This document shows positions 1-12,308 of a stretch of 64,000 bases of DNA, in pieces; positions within the stretch are counted from its first letter, which is position 1, and the number at the start of each line of letters is the position of its first letter. The notes under the pieces were generated by a model. That model had not been told where the DNA came from. It saw nothing but the letters and a program-made list of their open reading frames with translations, and did not search any database. Both the position numbers and the translations under genes were made by a program. The DNA lies in the NCBI RefSeq assembly GCF_019336435.1, contig NZ_JAHWXQ010000001.1:806001-870000 (forward strand). The letters run 5' to 3'. This stretch comes from Pontibacter populi (GTDB lineage: Bacteria; Bacteroidota; Bacteroidia; Cytophagales; Hymenobacteraceae).

Positions 1-3000
1 GATCTGACCTGCTTTAATCTTCTCACCATCTTCAACTACGATGTGTGCACCTACCGGAATGTTGTAACCTTTCGGCTCTCCACTCTTAGGGTTTACAAGT
101 ATAGCCGGGTTCTGTGTCTTATCTTTTGTATCGATAATAACCTTCTCACGGTAACCTGTCTGCTCATCAGATTCTTCACGATAAGTAATACCTTCAATGA
201 TCGACTCATAACCAACGTTACCATCAAATTCTGAAAGTATAACCGCGTTGTATGGATCCCAGCTACAGATATTGTCTCCTTTCTCTACAAGCTGTCCATC
301 ATTTGCAGTCAGGAATGAACCATAAGGCACGTGGTTACTGATGAATAATTTACCTGTATTAGGATCAACTATTTTCACCTCACCTGAACGTCCCATTACT
401 ACTTTCACCGGCTCACCTTCGTTGTTGATCGTGTCGATTGTTCGCACATCTTCATACTCGATTTTACCAGCAAACTTAGCTTTTATAGTTGCCTCTACTG
501 CAATGTTAGATGCCGTACCACCCACGTGGAATGTACGAAGTGTAAGCTGTGTACCTGGCTCACCAATTGACTGAGCTGCAATTACACCTACTGCCTCACC
601 TTTCTGCACCATAAATCCTGTTGCCAAGTTACGTCCGTAGCACTTAGCACAGATACCACGCTTAGACTCACAAGTAAGCACTGAACGAATCTCAACAAAT
701 TCAATTGCTGTGTTTTCAATGTCACGTGCAACTTCTTCTGTGATCTCTGAACCAGATTCAACTATAAGGTTATTTGTGATCGGATCGTATACATCGTGTA
801 CTGTTACACGGCCAAGGATACGCTCTGATAAAGATTCAACGATATCTTCGTTATCCTTAAGCGCACTCACTTCCAGACCACGTAAAGTACCGCAGTCTTC
901 TTCGTTCACGATTACGTCCTGCGATACGTCTACCAGACGACGAGTCAGGTAACCAGCATCCGCAGTTTTAAGCGCTGTATCGGCAAGACCTTTACGAGCA
1001 CCGTGAGTAGAGATGAAGTACTCGATTACATCCAGACCTTCCTTAAAGTTAGAAAGGATCGGGTTTTCGATAATCTCACCTACTGAACCCTGAAGTGATT
1101 TCTGAGGCTTAGCCATCAGACCACGCATACCACCCAGCTGACGGATCTGCTCTCTTGAACCACGGGCTCCAGAGTGCATCATCATGAAGATTGAGTTAAA
1201 GCCTTGATCTTCATTTTCCAAACGACGCATCAACGTTTCAGTGATCTGGTTGTTGATACGAGTCCAGATATCAATTACCTGGTTGTAACGCTCGTTGTCT
1301 GTGATCAGACCCATAGAGTAGTTCTGCCATACAGCATCTACATCTTTTTTAGCCTGCTCAACAAGTATTTCTTTCTCTGCCGGGATGTTGATATCACCAA
1401 GACCCATTGACAGACCGCCTTTATAGGCAGACTGGAATCCAAGTGTTTTGATATCATCCAGGAAGTGAGCTGTACGAGCCATACCTGTTTCTTTGAACAC
1501 GCGGGAAATTACCTGCTGAAGTTTCTTCTTCGTTAGTAATTCATCAATGTATCCAACTTCTACAGGCACAAACTGGTTGAACAATACACGACCAGCTACA
1601 GTTTCAGTTAATTTATTTACGATCTGGCCGCTTTCATCTTTAATGTTAACACGCACTTTAATGTGTGCATGTTTAGAAAGACGACCTTCGTTTATTGCGA
1701 TAATAACTTCCTCAGGAGAATAGAAGCTCATGCCCTCTCCTTTGATAGTTTCATTCTCTGTGCTGCGCTTTCCTTTGGTTACATAGTATAAACCAAGAAC
1801 CATGTCCTGAGAAGGTACTGCAATTGGAGCACCGTTAGCAGGGTTAAGGATGTTATGCGAAGCAAGCATCAGCATAGAGGCTTCCAGGATAGCTGCAGGT
1901 CCTAGTGGAACGTGCACCGCCATCTGGTCACCGTCAAAGTCGGCGTTGAACGCAGTACACACAAGTGGGTGTAACTGGATTGCCTTACCTTCAATCAGTT
2001 TTGGCTGGAATGCCTGGATACCAAGTCTGTGTAGTGTAGGAGCACGGTTAAGGAGTACCGGGTGGCCTTTCAGCACATTCTCCAGGATATCCCAAACAAC
2101 AGGATCCTTACGATCTACAATTTTCTTAGCTGACTTTACAGTCTTAACGATACCTCTTTCAATCAGCTTACGGATGATGAACGGCTTGAAAAGCTCAGCT
2201 GCCATGTTCTTAGGCAGACCGCACTCATGAAGCTTTAGTTCAGGACCCACCACAATTACCGAACGGCCAGAGTAGTCAACACGCTTACCAAGTAAGTTCT
2301 GACGGAAACGTCCCTGCTTACCTTTCAGCATATCAGAAAGCGACTTCAGTGCACGGTTACCTTCTGCACGAACAGCGTTCACTTTACGTGAGTTGTCGAA
2401 CAGAGAGTCTACCGCCTCCTGTAGCATACGCTTCTCGTTACGAAGAATTACCTCAGGAGCTTTGATTTCGATCAGACGCTTCAGACGGTTATTACGGATA
2501 ATAACACGACGGTAAAGGTCATTCAAGTCAGAAGTAGCGAAACGACCACCATCCAACGGAACTAGAGGACGAAGCTCTGGCGGAATAACAGGAACCATGC
2601 GGATGATCATCCACTCAGGTCTGTTTTCAATTCTTGTTGCAGCATCACGGAATGCTTCTACTACACGAAGACGCTTTAACGCCTCAGCTTTACGCTGCTG
2701 CGAAGTCTCGTGAGCGGCGGCATGACGAAGCTCGTATGACAAATCATCAAGGTTCGTACGCTCCAGTAACATCTGTAATGCTTCAGCACCCATTTTCGCG
2801 ATGAACTTGTTTGGATCATTGTTGTCCAACATCTGGTTCTCACGTGGAAGCTTATCAATCATATCCAGGTATTCATCTTCAGTCAGGAAGTCCAGTGTGT
2901 TCACACCGTCCTCTGCCAAAATACCAGGCTGAATAACTACATATCTTTCGTAATAGATGATCTGGTCAAGCTTCTTTGTAGGTAAGCCTAACAGATAACC

Positions 3001-3360
3001 GATTTTGTTCGGAAGAGATTTGAAGTACCAGATATGTGCTACAGGAACTACAAGCTCAATATGGCCCATACGCTCACGACGCACTTTCTTTTCAGTAACC
3101 TCTACACCGCAACGGTCGCAGATGATACCTTTGTATCTGATTCTCTTATACTTTCCGCAGTGGCATTCCCAGTCCTTAACAGGTCCGAATATTCTTTCGC
3201 AGAATAAACCACCCATTTCAGGCTTATAGGTTCTATAGTTTATGGTCTCAGGCTTAACTACCTCTCCGTTGGAACGTTCCAGAATTGATTCTGGAGAAGC
3301 CAAGCTTATCGTTACTTTGGAGAAGTCCTGAGTTAGCTTTTTGGTTTTTGCAAATGCCAT
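1..3360 (-). CDS. rpoC: DNA-directed RNA polymerase subunit beta' (C-terminus cut by window edge)
   Basis: Largest subunit of RNA polymerase; with beta it forms the active-site cleft. The frame is open from an ATG at 3358-3360 to the left edge, giving 1,120 codons, so roughly 300 C-terminal residues lie outside. Visible landmarks are the N-terminal zinc site ([10 protein letters not shown] then ICDRCG, about residues 65-90), the Mg-binding NADFDGDQM motif near residue 470 and the second zinc site ([16 protein letters not shown]) close to the left edge. It follows rpoB on the same strand with a 98-base gap that holds a strong hairpin. Identification is certain from these universally conserved motifs. 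Confidence 0.98.
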   Translation of the reverse strand, partial: MAFAKTKKLTQDFSKVTISLASPESILERSNGEVVKPETINYRTYKPEMGGLFCERIFGPVKDWECHCGKYKRIRYKGIICDRCGVEVTEKKVRRERMGHIELVVPVAHIWYFKSLPNKIGYLLGLPTKKLDQIIYYERYVVIQPGILAEDGVNTLDFLTEDEYLDMIDKLPRENQMLDNNDPNKFIAKMGAEALQMLLERTNLDDLSYELRHAAAHETSQQRKAEALKRLRVVEAFRDAATRIENRPEWMIIRMVPVIPPELRPLVPLDGGRFATSDLNDLYRRVIIRNNRLKRLIEIKAPEVILRNEKRMLQEAVDSLFDNSRKVNAVRAEGNRALKSLSDMLKGKQGRFRQNLLGKRVDYSGRSVIVVGPELKLHECGLPKNMAAELFKPFIIRKLIERGIVKTVKSAKKIVDRKDPVVWDILENVLKGHPVLLNRAPTLHRLGIQAFQPKLIEGKAIQLHPLVCTAFNADFDGDQMAVHVPLGPAAILEASMLMLASHNILNPANGAPIAVPSQDMVLGLYYVTKGKRSTENETIKGEGMSFYSPEEVIIAINEGRLSKHAHIKVRVNIKDESGQIVNKLTETVAGRVLFNQFVPVEVGYIDELLTKKKLQQVISRVFKETGMARTAHFLDDIKTLGFQSAYKGGLSMGLGDINIPAEKEILVEQAKKDVDAVWQNYSMGLITDNERYNQVIDIWTRINNQITETLMRRLENEDQGFNSIFMMMHSGARGSREQIRQLGGMRGLMAKPQKSLQGSVGEIIENPILSNFKEGLDVIEYFISTHGARKGLADTALKTADAGYLTRRLVDVSQDVIVNEEDCGTLRGLEVSALKDNEDIVESLSERILGRVTVHDVYDPITNNLIVESGSEITEEVARDIENTAIEFVEIRSVLTCESKRGICAKCYGRNLATGFMVQKGEAVGVIAAQSIGEPGTQLTLRTFHVGGTASNIAVEATIKAKFAGKIEYEDVRTIDTINNEGEPVKVVMGRSGEVKIVDPNTGKLFISNHVPYGSFLTANDGQLVEKGDNICSWDPYNAVILSEFDGNVGYESIIEGITYREESDEQTGYREKVIIDTKDKTQNPAILVNPKSGEPKGYNIPVGAHIVVEDGEKIKAGQI

Positions 3361-3422
3361 ATTATTCTAATAATATCGATACAACTTATTTGCCTTACAG
3401 CTATCTGTATTTAAAGTAAGTT

Positions 3423-3450
3423 AAGCGCTCCGGAAATCTCCGGAGCGCTT
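3423..3450 (-). terminator. 12-bp hairpin in the rpoB-rpoC gap (possible attenuator or processing site)
   Basis: A perfect 12-bp inverted repeat (AAGCGCTCCGGA, four-base loop) lies eight bases past the rpoB stop and about 60 bases before the rpoC start. On the minus strand it is followed by a mixed A/T stretch rather than a clean T run, so full termination is unlikely. A partial terminator, RNase site or 3'-end stabiliser is more probable; this is inference from structure alone. Confidence 0.5.
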
Positions 3451-3458
3451 GTACTTTA

Positions 3459-6400
3459 TTACTCCAACGTTATCTCTAATGCCAGACCTCTTAGCTCGTG
3501 AATCAATACGTTGAATGATTCCGGGATATTTGGTTTAGGCAACACATCGCCTTTCACAATTGCTTCATAAGCTTTTGCACGGCCAATAACGTCATCTGAT
3601 TTTACTGTAAGTATTTCCTGCAGCACGTTAGAAGCACCGAATGCTTCCAGTGCCCACACCTCCATCTCACCGAAACGCTGACCACCAAACTGGGCTTTAC
3701 CACCCAATGGCTGCTGCGTGATCAATGAGTATGGTCCGATAGAACGAGCGTGCATTTTATCATCAACCAAGTGACCCAGTTTCAGCATGTAGATTACACC
3801 TACTGTTACCGGCTGGTCGAATCTGTCACCAGATAAACCATCGAACAGGTAAGTTCTACCAAAACGTGGCAGTCCTGCTTCTGTCAACTCTGCAGAAACC
3901 TGCTCTTCCGTAGCACCGTCAAAGATCGGAGTCGCATACTTACGACCTAATCTTAAACCAGCCCATCCAAGTACAGTTTCATAGATCTGACCGATGTTCA
4001 TCCTTGAAGGTACACCAAGCGGGTTAAGCACGATGTCCATAGGAGTTCCATCTTCCAGGAATGGCATATCTTCATCACGAACGATACGGGCAACTATACC
4101 CTTGTTACCGTGACGACCAGCCATCTTATCGCCTACTTTCAGCTTACGCTTCTTGGCGATGTATACTTTGGCTAACTGCACGATACCTGCCGGTAATTCA
4201 TCTCCTACTTCCAGCGTAAATCTTTCGCGCTTAAAGTGTGCAGATATAATGTTACGACGCTTGGTATAGTTCTTCACCAACTCCAGTAGCATGTTGTTGG
4301 TTTTCTCGTCACTTGTCCAGTTCTCAAGGATCAGATCCTTGAACATGTTCACTTCTTCCGGAACTGCATAGTTGCTCTCATCCTTGTAAGGGTTCTTTTC
4401 AGGGAATAAAGCTTCTACTATGTTCTTTCTGCTGAACTTAGATCCTTTCGTTAAGATCTCATCACCGAATTTGTGCTTGATACCCTGTGTCGTCTTACCT
4501 TCCAGTAAGTCAACCAGTTTATCAACCATTACATTCTTAATAGCGATCAGGTCTTTCGAATATTTAACTTTCAGTTCTTCAACCTCTTTCTTAGATTTTG
4601 CTCTAAGGTTTTTATCCTTCTTAGGACGGGAGAACAACTTAGTTTCAATCACAACACCGTTCAGTGATGGCGGCGCCTTAAGCGAAGCATCCTTCACATC
4701 ACCGGCTTTATCACCAAAGATAGCGCGAAGAAGTTTCTCTTCCGGAGTTGGATCTGTTTCACCCTTTGGAGTGATCTTACCAATCAGGATATCACCTTCT
4801 TTAACTTCAGCACCGATTCTGATGATACCGTTCTCATCAAGGTTTCTTACTGCTTCTTCGCTAACGTTTGGTATCTCAGAAGTTAATTCTTCTTCGCCAC
4901 GTTTCGTCTCACGAACTTCCAGTTCAAACTCTTCAATGTGAATAGAAGTAAATACGTCATCACGTACTACTTTCTCAGATATTACGATCGCATCCTCGAA
5001 GTTATAACCCTGCCAAGGCATGAACGCAACCTGTAAGTTACGGCCAAGTGCAAGCTCACCATCGTTAGTTGCATATCCTTCGCACAGTGGCTGACCTTTG
5101 GTTACACGCTGACCTGTTCTCACAAGTGGAGTCAGGTTAATACATGTATCCTGGTTGGTTCTGCGGAATTTGATCAGTTTATAGGTTACATATTCAGCAT
5201 CGAATGAAACTAGTTTCTCTTCATCAGTAAGATCATATTTTACTACGATCTTAGTTGAATCTACGAAATCGATTACACCGTCGCCTTCAGCTATAACCAG
5301 TGCTCTTGAGTCAATTGCTGCTCTGCCTTCCAGACCTGTACCAACTATAGGTGCTTGTGGTTTAAGAAGCGGAACTGCCTGACGCTGCATGTTCGAACCC
5401 ATCAGGGCACGGTTAGCATCATCATGCTCAAGGAATGGAATCATAGACGCCGCCACAGAAACAATCTGGTTTGGTGCAATGTCCATGTAAGTATAAGTTG
5501 ATGGCTCCTCCACAGGGAAGTCACCTTCAAATCTACCTTTTACTCTATCATTGATGAAGTTACCTTTATCATCGATCACGGCATTAGCCTGTGCAATGTG
5601 GTGGGTATCTTCTTCTTCAGCTGTTAGGTATTCTACTTCACCGGCTACGTTTACTATACCATTAACTACCTTACGATAAGGAGTTTCGATAAAGCCCATA
5701 TGGTTTACACGCGCATGCACGCAAAGTGAAGAGATCAGACCAATGTTCGGTCCTTCAGGAGTTTCAATAGTACAAAGACGACCATAGTGTGTATAGTGAA
5801 CGTCACGTACCTCGAAACCTGCACGCTCTCTTGACAGACCACCTGGTCCCAGGGCAGATACACGACGTTTGTGCGTCACTTCTGCCAGTGGGTTCGTCTG
5901 GTCCATGAACTGAGAAAGCTGGTTGGTACCGAAGAACGAGTTGATCACTGAAGACAACGTACGTGCGTTGATAAGATCAACTGGTTTGAAGTCTTCGTTA
6001 TCACGAACGTTCATACGCTCTTTGATGGTTCTGGCCATACGTGCCAGACCTACACCAAATTGTGCATATAACTGCTCACCTACTGTTCTTACACGTCGGT
6101 TGCTTAAGTGGTCAATATCATCCACTACAGCTCTTGAGTTAATCAAACCGATCAGGTACTTAACAATCAGAACTATATCGTCATTTGTTAAAACCTTAGC
6201 ATCCCAGTTTGTATCAATGCCTAGCTTTTTGTTGATTCTATAACGACCAACTTCACCCAGGTCATAACGCTTATCTGAGAAGAAAAGCTTCTGAATAATA
6301 TCACGAGCCGTCTCTACGTCCGGTGCCTCCGTATTTCTAAGCTGACGATAGATCTGCTCTACCGCTTCCTGCTCAGAGTTAGAGTTGTCTTTCTGAAGTG

Positions 6401-7331
6401 TATTGTAAATGATTGCATAATCAGCAATGTTTACATTCTCACGGTGCAGAACGATAGACTTGTTACCAGACTCAACTATAACATCGATGTCTTCTGCGGT
6501 AATTTCAGAGTCACGCTCCATTAATACTTCATTACGATCAATAGATACTACTTCTCCAGTATCTTCATCAACGAAGTCTTCTGTCCATGTCTTAAGAACA
6601 CGTGCAGCCAGCTTTCTGCCTACCGCATTTTTAAGGTTAGTCTTGTTTGCCGGTATTTCTTCAGATAGACCAAACAGATCAAGAATATCCTTATCCGTAC
6701 CGTAACCAATAGCACGTAAAAGTGTAGTTACCGGAAACTTTTTCTTACGGTCGATGTAAGCATACATCACGTTATTAACGTCTGTTGCAAACTCTACCCA
6801 AGAACCTTTAAAAGGAATAATTCTGGCAGAATATAGTTTTGTTCCGTTTGTGTGCTTGCTTTGTGCAAAGAATACACCCGGAGACCTGTGTAACTGAGAT
6901 ACAATAACACGTTCAGCCCCATTGATTACAAAGGAGCCTTTCTCAGTCATATATGGAATATTACCAAGGAAAACTTCCTGTTCTATTGTCTCAAAGTCTT
7001 CGTTATCCTCATCATTACAGATCAGGCGAAGTTTAGCTTTAAGCGGAACAGAATATGTAAGTCCTCTGTCGATACTCTCATCTACAGAATATTTTGGCGG
7101 ATCTACGTGATAATCGATGAACTCCAGAACGAAGTTCTCACGAGAATCAGAGATTGGAAAGTTTTCCGCGAAAACTTTGAACAATCCTTCCTGAGCTCTA
7201 TTTTCAGCAGCAGTTTCCAATTGGAAAAAGTCCTGGAAGGACTGCAGCTGAACATCAAGAAAATCAGGATAATCAATTACCTTCTTAATTGAGGCGAAAT
7301 TGATTCTCTCTATTGTTTTATTTTTAGCCAA
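3459..7331 (-). CDS. rpoB: DNA-directed RNA polymerase subunit beta
   Basis: Second-largest RNA polymerase subunit, 1,290 residues, the usual length for this phylum. The rifampicin-pocket segment ([33 protein letters not shown]) is present with the residues typical of drug-sensitive enzymes, as is the C-terminal [19 protein letters not shown] block that contacts beta'. The initiator is TTG at 7329-7331; no ATG lies nearby in frame and the protein then reads [11 protein letters not shown], the expected N-terminus. A non-ATG start on such a highly expressed gene is notable. It follows rplL after a 157-base gap containing a terminator-like hairpin, and precedes rpoC. Confidence 0.98.
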   Translation of the reverse strand: MAKNKTIERINFASIKKVIDYPDFLDVQLQSFQDFFQLETAAENRAQEGLFKVFAENFPISDSRENFVLEFIDYHVDPPKYSVDESIDRGLTYSVPLKAKLRLICNDEDNEDFETIEQEVFLGNIPYMTEKGSFVINGAERVIVSQLHRSPGVFFAQSKHTNGTKLYSARIIPFKGSWVEFATDVNNVMYAYIDRKKKFPVTTLLRAIGYGTDKDILDLFGLSEEIPANKTNLKNAVGRKLAARVLKTWTEDFVDEDTGEVVSIDRNEVLMERDSEITAEDIDVIVESGNKSIVLHRENVNIADYAIIYNTLQKDNSNSEQEAVEQIYRQLRNTEAPDVETARDIIQKLFFSDKRYDLGEVGRYRINKKLGIDTNWDAKVLTNDDIVLIVKYLIGLINSRAVVDDIDHLSNRRVRTVGEQLYAQFGVGLARMARTIKERMNVRDNEDFKPVDLINARTLSSVINSFFGTNQLSQFMDQTNPLAEVTHKRRVSALGPGGLSRERAGFEVRDVHYTHYGRLCTIETPEGPNIGLISSLCVHARVNHMGFIETPYRKVVNGIVNVAGEVEYLTAEEEDTHHIAQANAVIDDKGNFINDRVKGRFEGDFPVEEPSTYTYMDIAPNQIVSVAASMIPFLEHDDANRALMGSNMQRQAVPLLKPQAPIVGTGLEGRAAIDSRALVIAEGDGVIDFVDSTKIVVKYDLTDEEKLVSFDAEYVTYKLIKFRRTNQDTCINLTPLVRTGQRVTKGQPLCEGYATNDGELALGRNLQVAFMPWQGYNFEDAIVISEKVVRDDVFTSIHIEEFELEVRETKRGEEELTSEIPNVSEEAVRNLDENGIIRIGAEVKEGDILIGKITPKGETDPTPEEKLLRAIFGDKAGDVKDASLKAPPSLNGVVIETKLFSRPKKDKNLRAKSKKEVEELKVKYSKDLIAIKNVMVDKLVDLLEGKTTQGIKHKFGDEILTKGSKFSRKNIVEALFPEKNPYKDESNYAVPEEVNMFKDLILENWTSDEKTNNMLLELVKNYTKRRNIISAHFKRERFTLEVGDELPAGIVQLAKVYIAKKRKLKVGDKMAGRHGNKGIVARIVRDEDMPFLEDGTPMDIVLNPLGVPSRMNIGQIYETVLGWAGLRLGRKYATPIFDGATEEQVSAELTEAGLPRFGRTYLFDGLSGDRFDQPVTVGVIYMLKLGHLVDDKMHARSIGPYSLITQQPLGGKAQFGGQRFGEMEVWALEAFGASNVLQEILTVKSDDVIGRAKAYEAIVKGDVLPKPNIPESFNVLIHELRGLALEITLE

Positions 7332-7425
7332 AGCCTTGGAAATTTAACGTTAACAATAAGTTTTCAGCTCCCGATGCCAAAAACAGCTGTGGGCAAAAAA
7401 GGATTCAATTATGAATCCATATACA

Positions 7426-7465
7426 AACAGGAAAAGACCTGACTAAAACGCCAGGTCTACCTGTT
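7426..7465 (-). terminator. Terminator-like hairpin between rplL and rpoB (candidate attenuator)
   Basis: A two-part stem is visible: AACAGG/CCTGTT outside and AGACCTG/CAGGTCT inside, around a ten-base loop; on the minus strand the inner stem ends in TTTTCC. The position, just after the last stalk-protein gene and before rpoB, matches the partial rplL-rpoB terminator known in Escherichia coli, which lowers polymerase output relative to ribosomal proteins. The equivalence is inferred from structure and position. Confidence 0.6.
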
Positions 7466-7488
7466 CTCGATATGTTGATAAAGTGAGA

Positions 7489-7869
7489 TTACTTGATCTC
7501 TACTTCAGCACCAGCTTCTTCTAATGATTTCTTAAGAGATTCAGCTTCATCTTTAGCTACACCTTCTTTCAGAGCCTTAGGAGCGCTGTCAACTACTTCT
7601 TTAGCTTCTTTCAGGCCAAGACCTGTAAGTTCTTTAACAAGTTTAACAACTGCTAGTTTAGATGCACCTGCTGACTTAAGGATTACGTCAAAAGAAGTTT
7701 TTTCTTCTGCAGCAGCTCCACCTTCAGCAGAACCACCACCAGCCATCATAACTGGAGCAGCAGCAGCTGGCTCAATGCCGTATTCGTCCTTCAGGATTGT
7801 AGCTAGTTCGTTAACTTCTTTCACAGTTAAGTTTACTAACTGCTCAGCGAATGCTTTTAAATCTGCCAT
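7489..7869 (-). CDS. rplL: 50S ribosomal protein L7/L12
   Basis: Stalk protein of the large ribosomal subunit that recruits translation GTPases. At 126 residues it has the family layout: an N-terminal dimerisation helix (about 1-35), an Ala/Gly-rich hinge (about 36-55) and a C-terminal globular domain with [20 protein letters not shown] and [16 protein letters not shown]. It sits 45 bases after rplJ, forming the usual rplJ-rplL pair. Confidence 0.98.
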   Translation of the reverse strand: MADLKAFAEQLVNLTVKEVNELATILKDEYGIEPAAAAPVMMAGGGSAEGGAAAEEKTSFDVILKSAGASKLAVVKLVKELTGLGLKEAKEVVDSAPKALKEGVAKDEAESLKKSLEEAGAEVEIK

Positions 7870-7914
7870 TTTTATTGAAATTAAAAGTTACTTATTGATT
7901 ACGTTTTAAAAAAA

Positions 7915-8439
7915 TTATTCTTTTTCAGATAGAGTTTTAAGAATTCCGGCAAGCTTGTTACCACCACCCTGTAGGCCAGAGATAACATTCTTAGCAGGAG
8001 ACTGAAGCAATGCAATTACATCAGCGATCAGCTCAAACTTAGACTTGATTGTTGATAATGTATCCAGCTGGTTTTCGCCAACATAAATACCACTATCAAT
8101 AAAGGCACCCTTTAAAAGTGGAAGCGTGTGTCCTTTTTTCCTAAAGTCTTTGATAAGCTTCGCAGGAGCGTTGCCTGATTCAGTTGAAAACAAGATGCCT
8201 GAAGAACCTTTTAATACTTCTGCAAGAGCAGTTGTATCAGCTTCTAAAGTATCTAATGCTTTCTTGATTAATGTGTTCTTGTAAACTTTGTATTCCAGGC
8301 CTCTATCGAAAGCCATTCTCCTGAATTGGTTGATACTTGCAACTGTCATAGTAGAAGCATCAGTGATATAGAAATAGTTAGTGTTAGCTAACTTTTCGCT
8401 CAGGTCTTGTACAATTATCTCTTTTTCTTCCCTGGTCAT
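7915..8439 (-). CDS. rplJ: 50S ribosomal protein L10
   Basis: Base of the L7/L12 stalk. I choose the ATG at 8437-8439 (MTREEKEIIVQDLSEKL, 174 residues), which leaves a four-base gap after rplA. A longer reading from 8469 would add ten residues and overlap rplA by 26 bases; L10 normally begins directly with this helix. Conserved features include LRxxxR-like NQFRRMAFDRGLEYKVYKNTL and the C-terminal helix that binds L12 dimers. In many bacteria L10 autoregulates this operon by binding its own mRNA leader; no such site was identified here. Confidence 0.95.
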   Translation of the reverse strand: MTREEKEIIVQDLSEKLANTNYFYITDASTMTVASINQFRRMAFDRGLEYKVYKNTLIKKALDTLEADTTALAEVLKGSSGILFSTESGNAPAKLIKDFRKKGHTLPLLKGAFIDSGIYVGENQLDTLSTIKSKFELIADVIALLQSPAKNVISGLQGGGNKLAGILKTLSEKE

Positions 8440-8443
8440 TTTC

Positions 8444-9136
8444 TTAGATAGTTGCGTTCTTATCAACAATTACGGCCGGGCTCATTGTGCTAGACAATGT
8501 TATGCTCTTAATGTAGGTACCCTTCGCTGAAGATGGCTTCAGACGGTTGAGTGTAGCAATTACTTCTGCAGCGTTAGCAGCGATCTGCTCTGGCGAGAAA
8601 GAAACTTTACCCACACTAGTGTGGATGATACCAGTTTTGTCAACTTTAAAGTCGATTTTACCAGCCTTTACTTCTTTCACAGCTTTCGCTACATCTTGTG
8701 TAACTGTACCAGACTTTGGGTTTGGCATCAGGTTACGAGGACCTAATATTCTACCTAAACGACCAACTTTAGCCATTACTGCTGGCATTGTGATAATCAC
8801 ATCAATGTCAGTCCAGCCTTTTTCGATCTTCTGAATATAATCATCAAGACCAACGAAATCAGCACCTGCATCTTTAGCTTCCTGCTCTTTGTCAGGTGTA
8901 ACTAATGCCAGCACTCTAACCTCTTTACCTGTACCATGTGGAAGGGTAACTATACCACGAACCATTTGGTCAGCTTTACGAGGGTCTACTCCTAAGCGTA
9001 CATCTATATCAACAGAAGCATCAAATTTTGTAAAAGTGATTTCTTTTACAACTGAGGCTGCATCCGTCAAAGAATACTCTTTTGCTAGGTCAGCTTTAGC
9101 TAAAGCCGCTTTCCTATTTTTTGATATCTTCGCCAT
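8444..9136 (-). CDS. rplA: 50S ribosomal protein L1
   Basis: Large-subunit protein of the L1 stalk, which handles E-site tRNA. The 230-residue length is typical. The family signature is visible around residues 120-150 ([20 protein letters not shown] followed by [13 protein letters not shown]). It lies 16 bases after rplK and four bases before the chosen rplJ start, as in the standard rplKAJL operon. Confidence 0.98.
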   Translation of the reverse strand: MAKISKNRKAALAKADLAKEYSLTDAASVVKEITFTKFDASVDIDVRLGVDPRKADQMVRGIVTLPHGTGKEVRVLALVTPDKEQEAKDAGADFVGLDDYIQKIEKGWTDIDVIITMPAVMAKVGRLGRILGPRNLMPNPKSGTVTQDVAKAVKEVKAGKIDFKVDKTGIIHTSVGKVSFSPEQIAANAAEVIATLNRLKPSSAKGTYIKSITLSSTMSPAVIVDKNATI

Positions 9137-9152
9137 TATCCTCTAACTGTTA

Positions 9153-9596
9153 TTATTCGTTCCACGGAGCTTTTCCAGAAACTGTTATACCCATGCTTCT
9201 TGCTGTACCAGCTACCATTTTCATGGCAGACTCCAGTTTGAAAGCATTTAAATCAGGCATTTTCAGTTCTGCAATCTCTTTTACCTGATCCCAAGTAACT
9301 GAACCTACTTTGTTACGGTTTGGCTCTTTTGAACCGACCTTAATTTTAGCAGCATCCATTAACAATACCGGAGCAGGGGGCGTTTTAATAACGAAGTCGA
9401 AAGACTTATCTGCATAGATTGTAATCAATACTGGTAACACTTGTCCTGGCTTCTCCTGGGTTCTGGCATTAAATTGCTTACAGAATTCCATGATGTTAAG
9501 ACCTTTAGAACCAAGTGCAGGTCCAATCGGTGGCGATGGATTCGCTGCACCTCCCTTTACCTGAAGTTTCAGGTAACCTTTAATTTCCTTTGCCAT
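9153..9596 (-). CDS. rplK: 50S ribosomal protein L11
   Basis: rRNA-binding protein of the GTPase-associated centre. It has 147 residues, starts [20 protein letters not shown] and contains the proline-rich [20 protein letters not shown] segment of the N-terminal domain, the site tied to thiostrepton-type antibiotics. The C-terminal RNA-binding part includes [14 protein letters not shown]. It follows nusG by ten bases. Confidence 0.98.
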   Translation of the reverse strand: MAKEIKGYLKLQVKGGAANPSPPIGPALGSKGLNIMEFCKQFNARTQEKPGQVLPVLITIYADKSFDFVIKTPPAPVLLMDAAKIKVGSKEPNRNKVGSVTWDQVKEIAELKMPDLNAFKLESAMKMVAGTARSMGITVSGKAPWNE

Positions 9597-9606
9597 TATT
9601 TATTTA

Positions 9607-10164
9607 CTACGATTCTTTTTCTACTTGCATGTAATTCAGCTCAACCGGTGTATTTCTTCCGAAAATCTTCACCATTACATTAAGCTTTTTACGCTCTTCA
9701 AACACTTCTTCTACTGTTCCTGAGAATCCACTGAATGGTCCATCCATTACTTTTATAGTTTCTCCAACTATAAATGGTGTATCCAATACTTCAGCTTGCT
9801 CTTCTGCTTCATCTACTGTTCCCAGTATTCTGTTAATTTCAGACTGACGAAGCGGAACCGGCTTTTTGCTTGCGTCTCCTGTACCTGAACCTAAAAAGCC
9901 AATTACACCTGGCGTACTAATGATCAGGTGCTCAGCTTCGCCGTGGCTCAGGTCAGCATTTACAAGCACATAACCAGGAAAGAAGTTTCTTTCTCTGATT
10001 CTTTTTTTACCACCACGCATTTCATACACCTTTTCAGCAGGTATCAGAACTTGTGGCACATATTCACCCAGGTTATGGCGCATGATCTCATTTTCGAGAT
10101 ATGCTTTTGCTTTTTTCTCCTGTCCACTAACGGCGCGTACTACATACCATTTTAAATCAGCCAT
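9607..10164 (-). CDS. nusG: Transcription termination/antitermination protein NusG
   Basis: Elongation factor that binds RNA polymerase and links it to Rho or the ribosome. The 185 residues comprise an N-terminal NGN domain (starting KWYVVRAVSGQEKKAKAYLE) and a C-terminal KOW domain (about 135-170, VMDGPFSGFSGTVEEVF). It lies nine bases after secE and ten before rplK, the canonical secE-nusG-rplK order. Confidence 0.98.
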   Translation of the reverse strand: MADLKWYVVRAVSGQEKKAKAYLENEIMRHNLGEYVPQVLIPAEKVYEMRGGKKRIRERNFFPGYVLVNADLSHGEAEHLIISTPGVIGFLGSGTGDASKKPVPLRQSEINRILGTVDEAEEQAEVLDTPFIVGETIKVMDGPFSGFSGTVEEVFEERKKLNVMVKIFGRNTPVELNYMQVEKES

Positions 10165-10173
10165 AGCTTCTTA

Positions 10174-10365
10174 TTAAAATTGGTTATAGAACCACGTCAG
10201 GGAAGAATCAAAAACAAAGTCCATGGCACCTACTACAAGAGCAAACACTAAAGAGCCTATTAATACAAGTACAGAGCTATTCTGTAATTCTTTAAAGGAA
10301 GGCCATGAGACTTTATCTCTCATTTCCTCTACCGTTCCGTTTATATAGTCTTTAACGTTGCTCAT
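10174..10365 (-). CDS. secE: Preprotein translocase subunit SecE
   Basis: Small essential clamp of the SecYEG channel. I start it at the ATG at 10363-10365 (MSNVKDYINGTVEEMRDKVS), giving 63 residues; the longer open frame to 10425 runs into the tRNA-Trp gene and is not credible. The protein has the amphipathic motif EEMRDKVSWPSFKEL followed by a single membrane helix (about residues 31-55). It sits between tRNA-Trp and nusG. Confidence 0.95.
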   Translation of the reverse strand: MSNVKDYINGTVEEMRDKVSWPSFKELQNSSVLVLIGSLVFALVVGAMDFVFDSSLTWFYNQF

Positions 10366-10394
10366 CGTCTTAAATGCCTGAGTAATTAAATTTG

Positions 10395-10467
10395 CACGGG
10401 TGGAGAGACTCGAACTCCCAGCCAATGGTTTTGGAGACCACTACTCTACCAATTGAGCTACACCCGT
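10395..10467 (-). tRNA. trnW: tRNA-Trp (anticodon CCA)
   Basis: A 73-base cloverleaf folds on the minus strand: the acceptor ACGGGTG pairs with CACCCGT, the anticodon loop is CTCCAAA with CCA, and the T arm contains GTTCGAGTC. The discriminator is G and CCA is not encoded. It lies between tuf and secE, its usual place in Bacteroidota. Confidence 0.97.
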
Positions 10468-10500
10468 AAAAAAATGCACACCATTAATTCAAATGGAGTG

Positions 10501-10530
10501 CAAATTTATTCAATTGTTTTTTAAAAACAA
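10501..10530 (-). promoter_or_regulatory. Bacteroidota-type promoter for tRNA-Trp-secE-nusG-rpl-rpo
   Basis: On the minus strand TTG (10528-10530) is followed after 19 bases by TAAATTTG (10501-10508), a close match to the phylum's primary-sigma consensus TTG-N19-25-TAnnTTTG. Transcription would start about 30 bases before the tRNA-Trp 5' end. The -33 element overlaps the T run of the tuf terminator, so the two units are punctuated within about 40 bases. Confidence 0.75.
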
Positions 10531-10561
10531 ACCCGTTCCTAACTTATTTATCAGGAACGGG
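10522..10561 (-). terminator. Intrinsic terminator of tuf
   Basis: A nine-base-pair stem (CCCGTTCCT / AGGAACGGG, positions 10532-10561) is followed on the minus strand by TTTGTTTTT. It lies directly after the tuf stop and has the form of a Rho-independent terminator. Confidence 0.85.
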
Positions 10562-10575
10562 CTGCTTTTGTATAA

Positions 10576-11763
<1,188 letters not shown>

Positions 11764-11831
11764 TGTATGATATAAAATTAAGGTTAAAACGTTTAAGTTT
11801 AAGTTGTGCTCATTAACACGAACAGACTTAG

Positions 11832-11903
11832 AGCCAACGATGGGAATTGAACCCACGACCCCTTCCTTACCAAGGAAGTACTCTACCCCTGAGCTACGTC
11901 GGC
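11832..11903 (-). tRNA. trnT: tRNA-Thr (anticodon GGT)
   Basis: A 72-base cloverleaf on the minus strand: acceptor GCCGACG pairs with CGTTGGC allowing one G-T pair, the anticodon loop TTGGTAA holds GGT, and the T loop is GTTCAATTC. The discriminator is T. It lies about 70 bases upstream of tuf and is probably cotranscribed with it. Confidence 0.97.
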
Positions 11904-12002
11904 TTTTAACTTTTCTAAATCTTTGTTTATACTAAAAAGGAAATCCATATACATGAAATTCCTTCCTGCAAAAACCCGTAAGATTTAAAATCTGTTCTAC
12001 TG

Positions 12003-12075
12003 AGCGGGAGACGAGGGTCGAACTCGCGGCCTATAGCTTGGAAGGCTATCGCTCTACCAACTGAGCTACTCCCGC
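12003..12075 (-). tRNA. trnG: tRNA-Gly (anticodon TCC)
   Basis: A 73-base cloverleaf on the minus strand with acceptor GCGGGAG/CTCCCGC, anticodon loop CTTCCAA holding TCC, and T loop GTTCGACCC. It is the middle gene of the Tyr-Gly-Thr tRNA series before tuf. Confidence 0.97.
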
Positions 12076-12150
12076 TTTTAAACTTTAAATGATTGAATAA
12101 GTGAATGAGTAAATAAATCACTACAATCCATCTACTCAATCATTTAAATT

Positions 12151-12237
12151 TGGTGGGGAGAGCAGGATTCGAACCTGCGAAGTCATTACAACAACGGAGT
12201 TACAGTCCGTCCCATTTGGCCGCTCTGGAATCTCCCC
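12151..12237 (-). tRNA. trnY: tRNA-Tyr (anticodon GTA), CCA encoded
   Basis: A class II tRNA with a long variable arm on the minus strand. The acceptor GGGGAGA pairs with TCTCCCC, the anticodon loop is CTGTAAC with GTA, and the T loop is GTTCGAATC. Discriminator A is followed by an encoded CCA, unlike the other three tRNAs here. It is the first gene of the tRNA-tuf unit. Confidence 0.97.
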
Positions 12238-12308
12238 AAACGCTAAATTTAATCAGCTTTACTCTTTAAAACCTTTGCGCCAGATGCGCTGTTCGTTCTA
12301 AAGAGATG

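Noticed and set aside
4420..4941. A 173-residue open frame on the plus strand inside rpoB
   Set aside because: It is a shadow of the rpoB codons, with Ser/Phe-rich composition typical of antisense frames and no start context.
10366..10425. Longer N-terminus for SecE
   Set aside because: The extension overlaps the tRNA-Trp 3' end and adds no conserved residues.
11764..11856. Longer N-terminus for EF-Tu
   Set aside because: The 31 extra codons run back through the tRNA-Thr gene; [20 protein letters not shown] is the family start.
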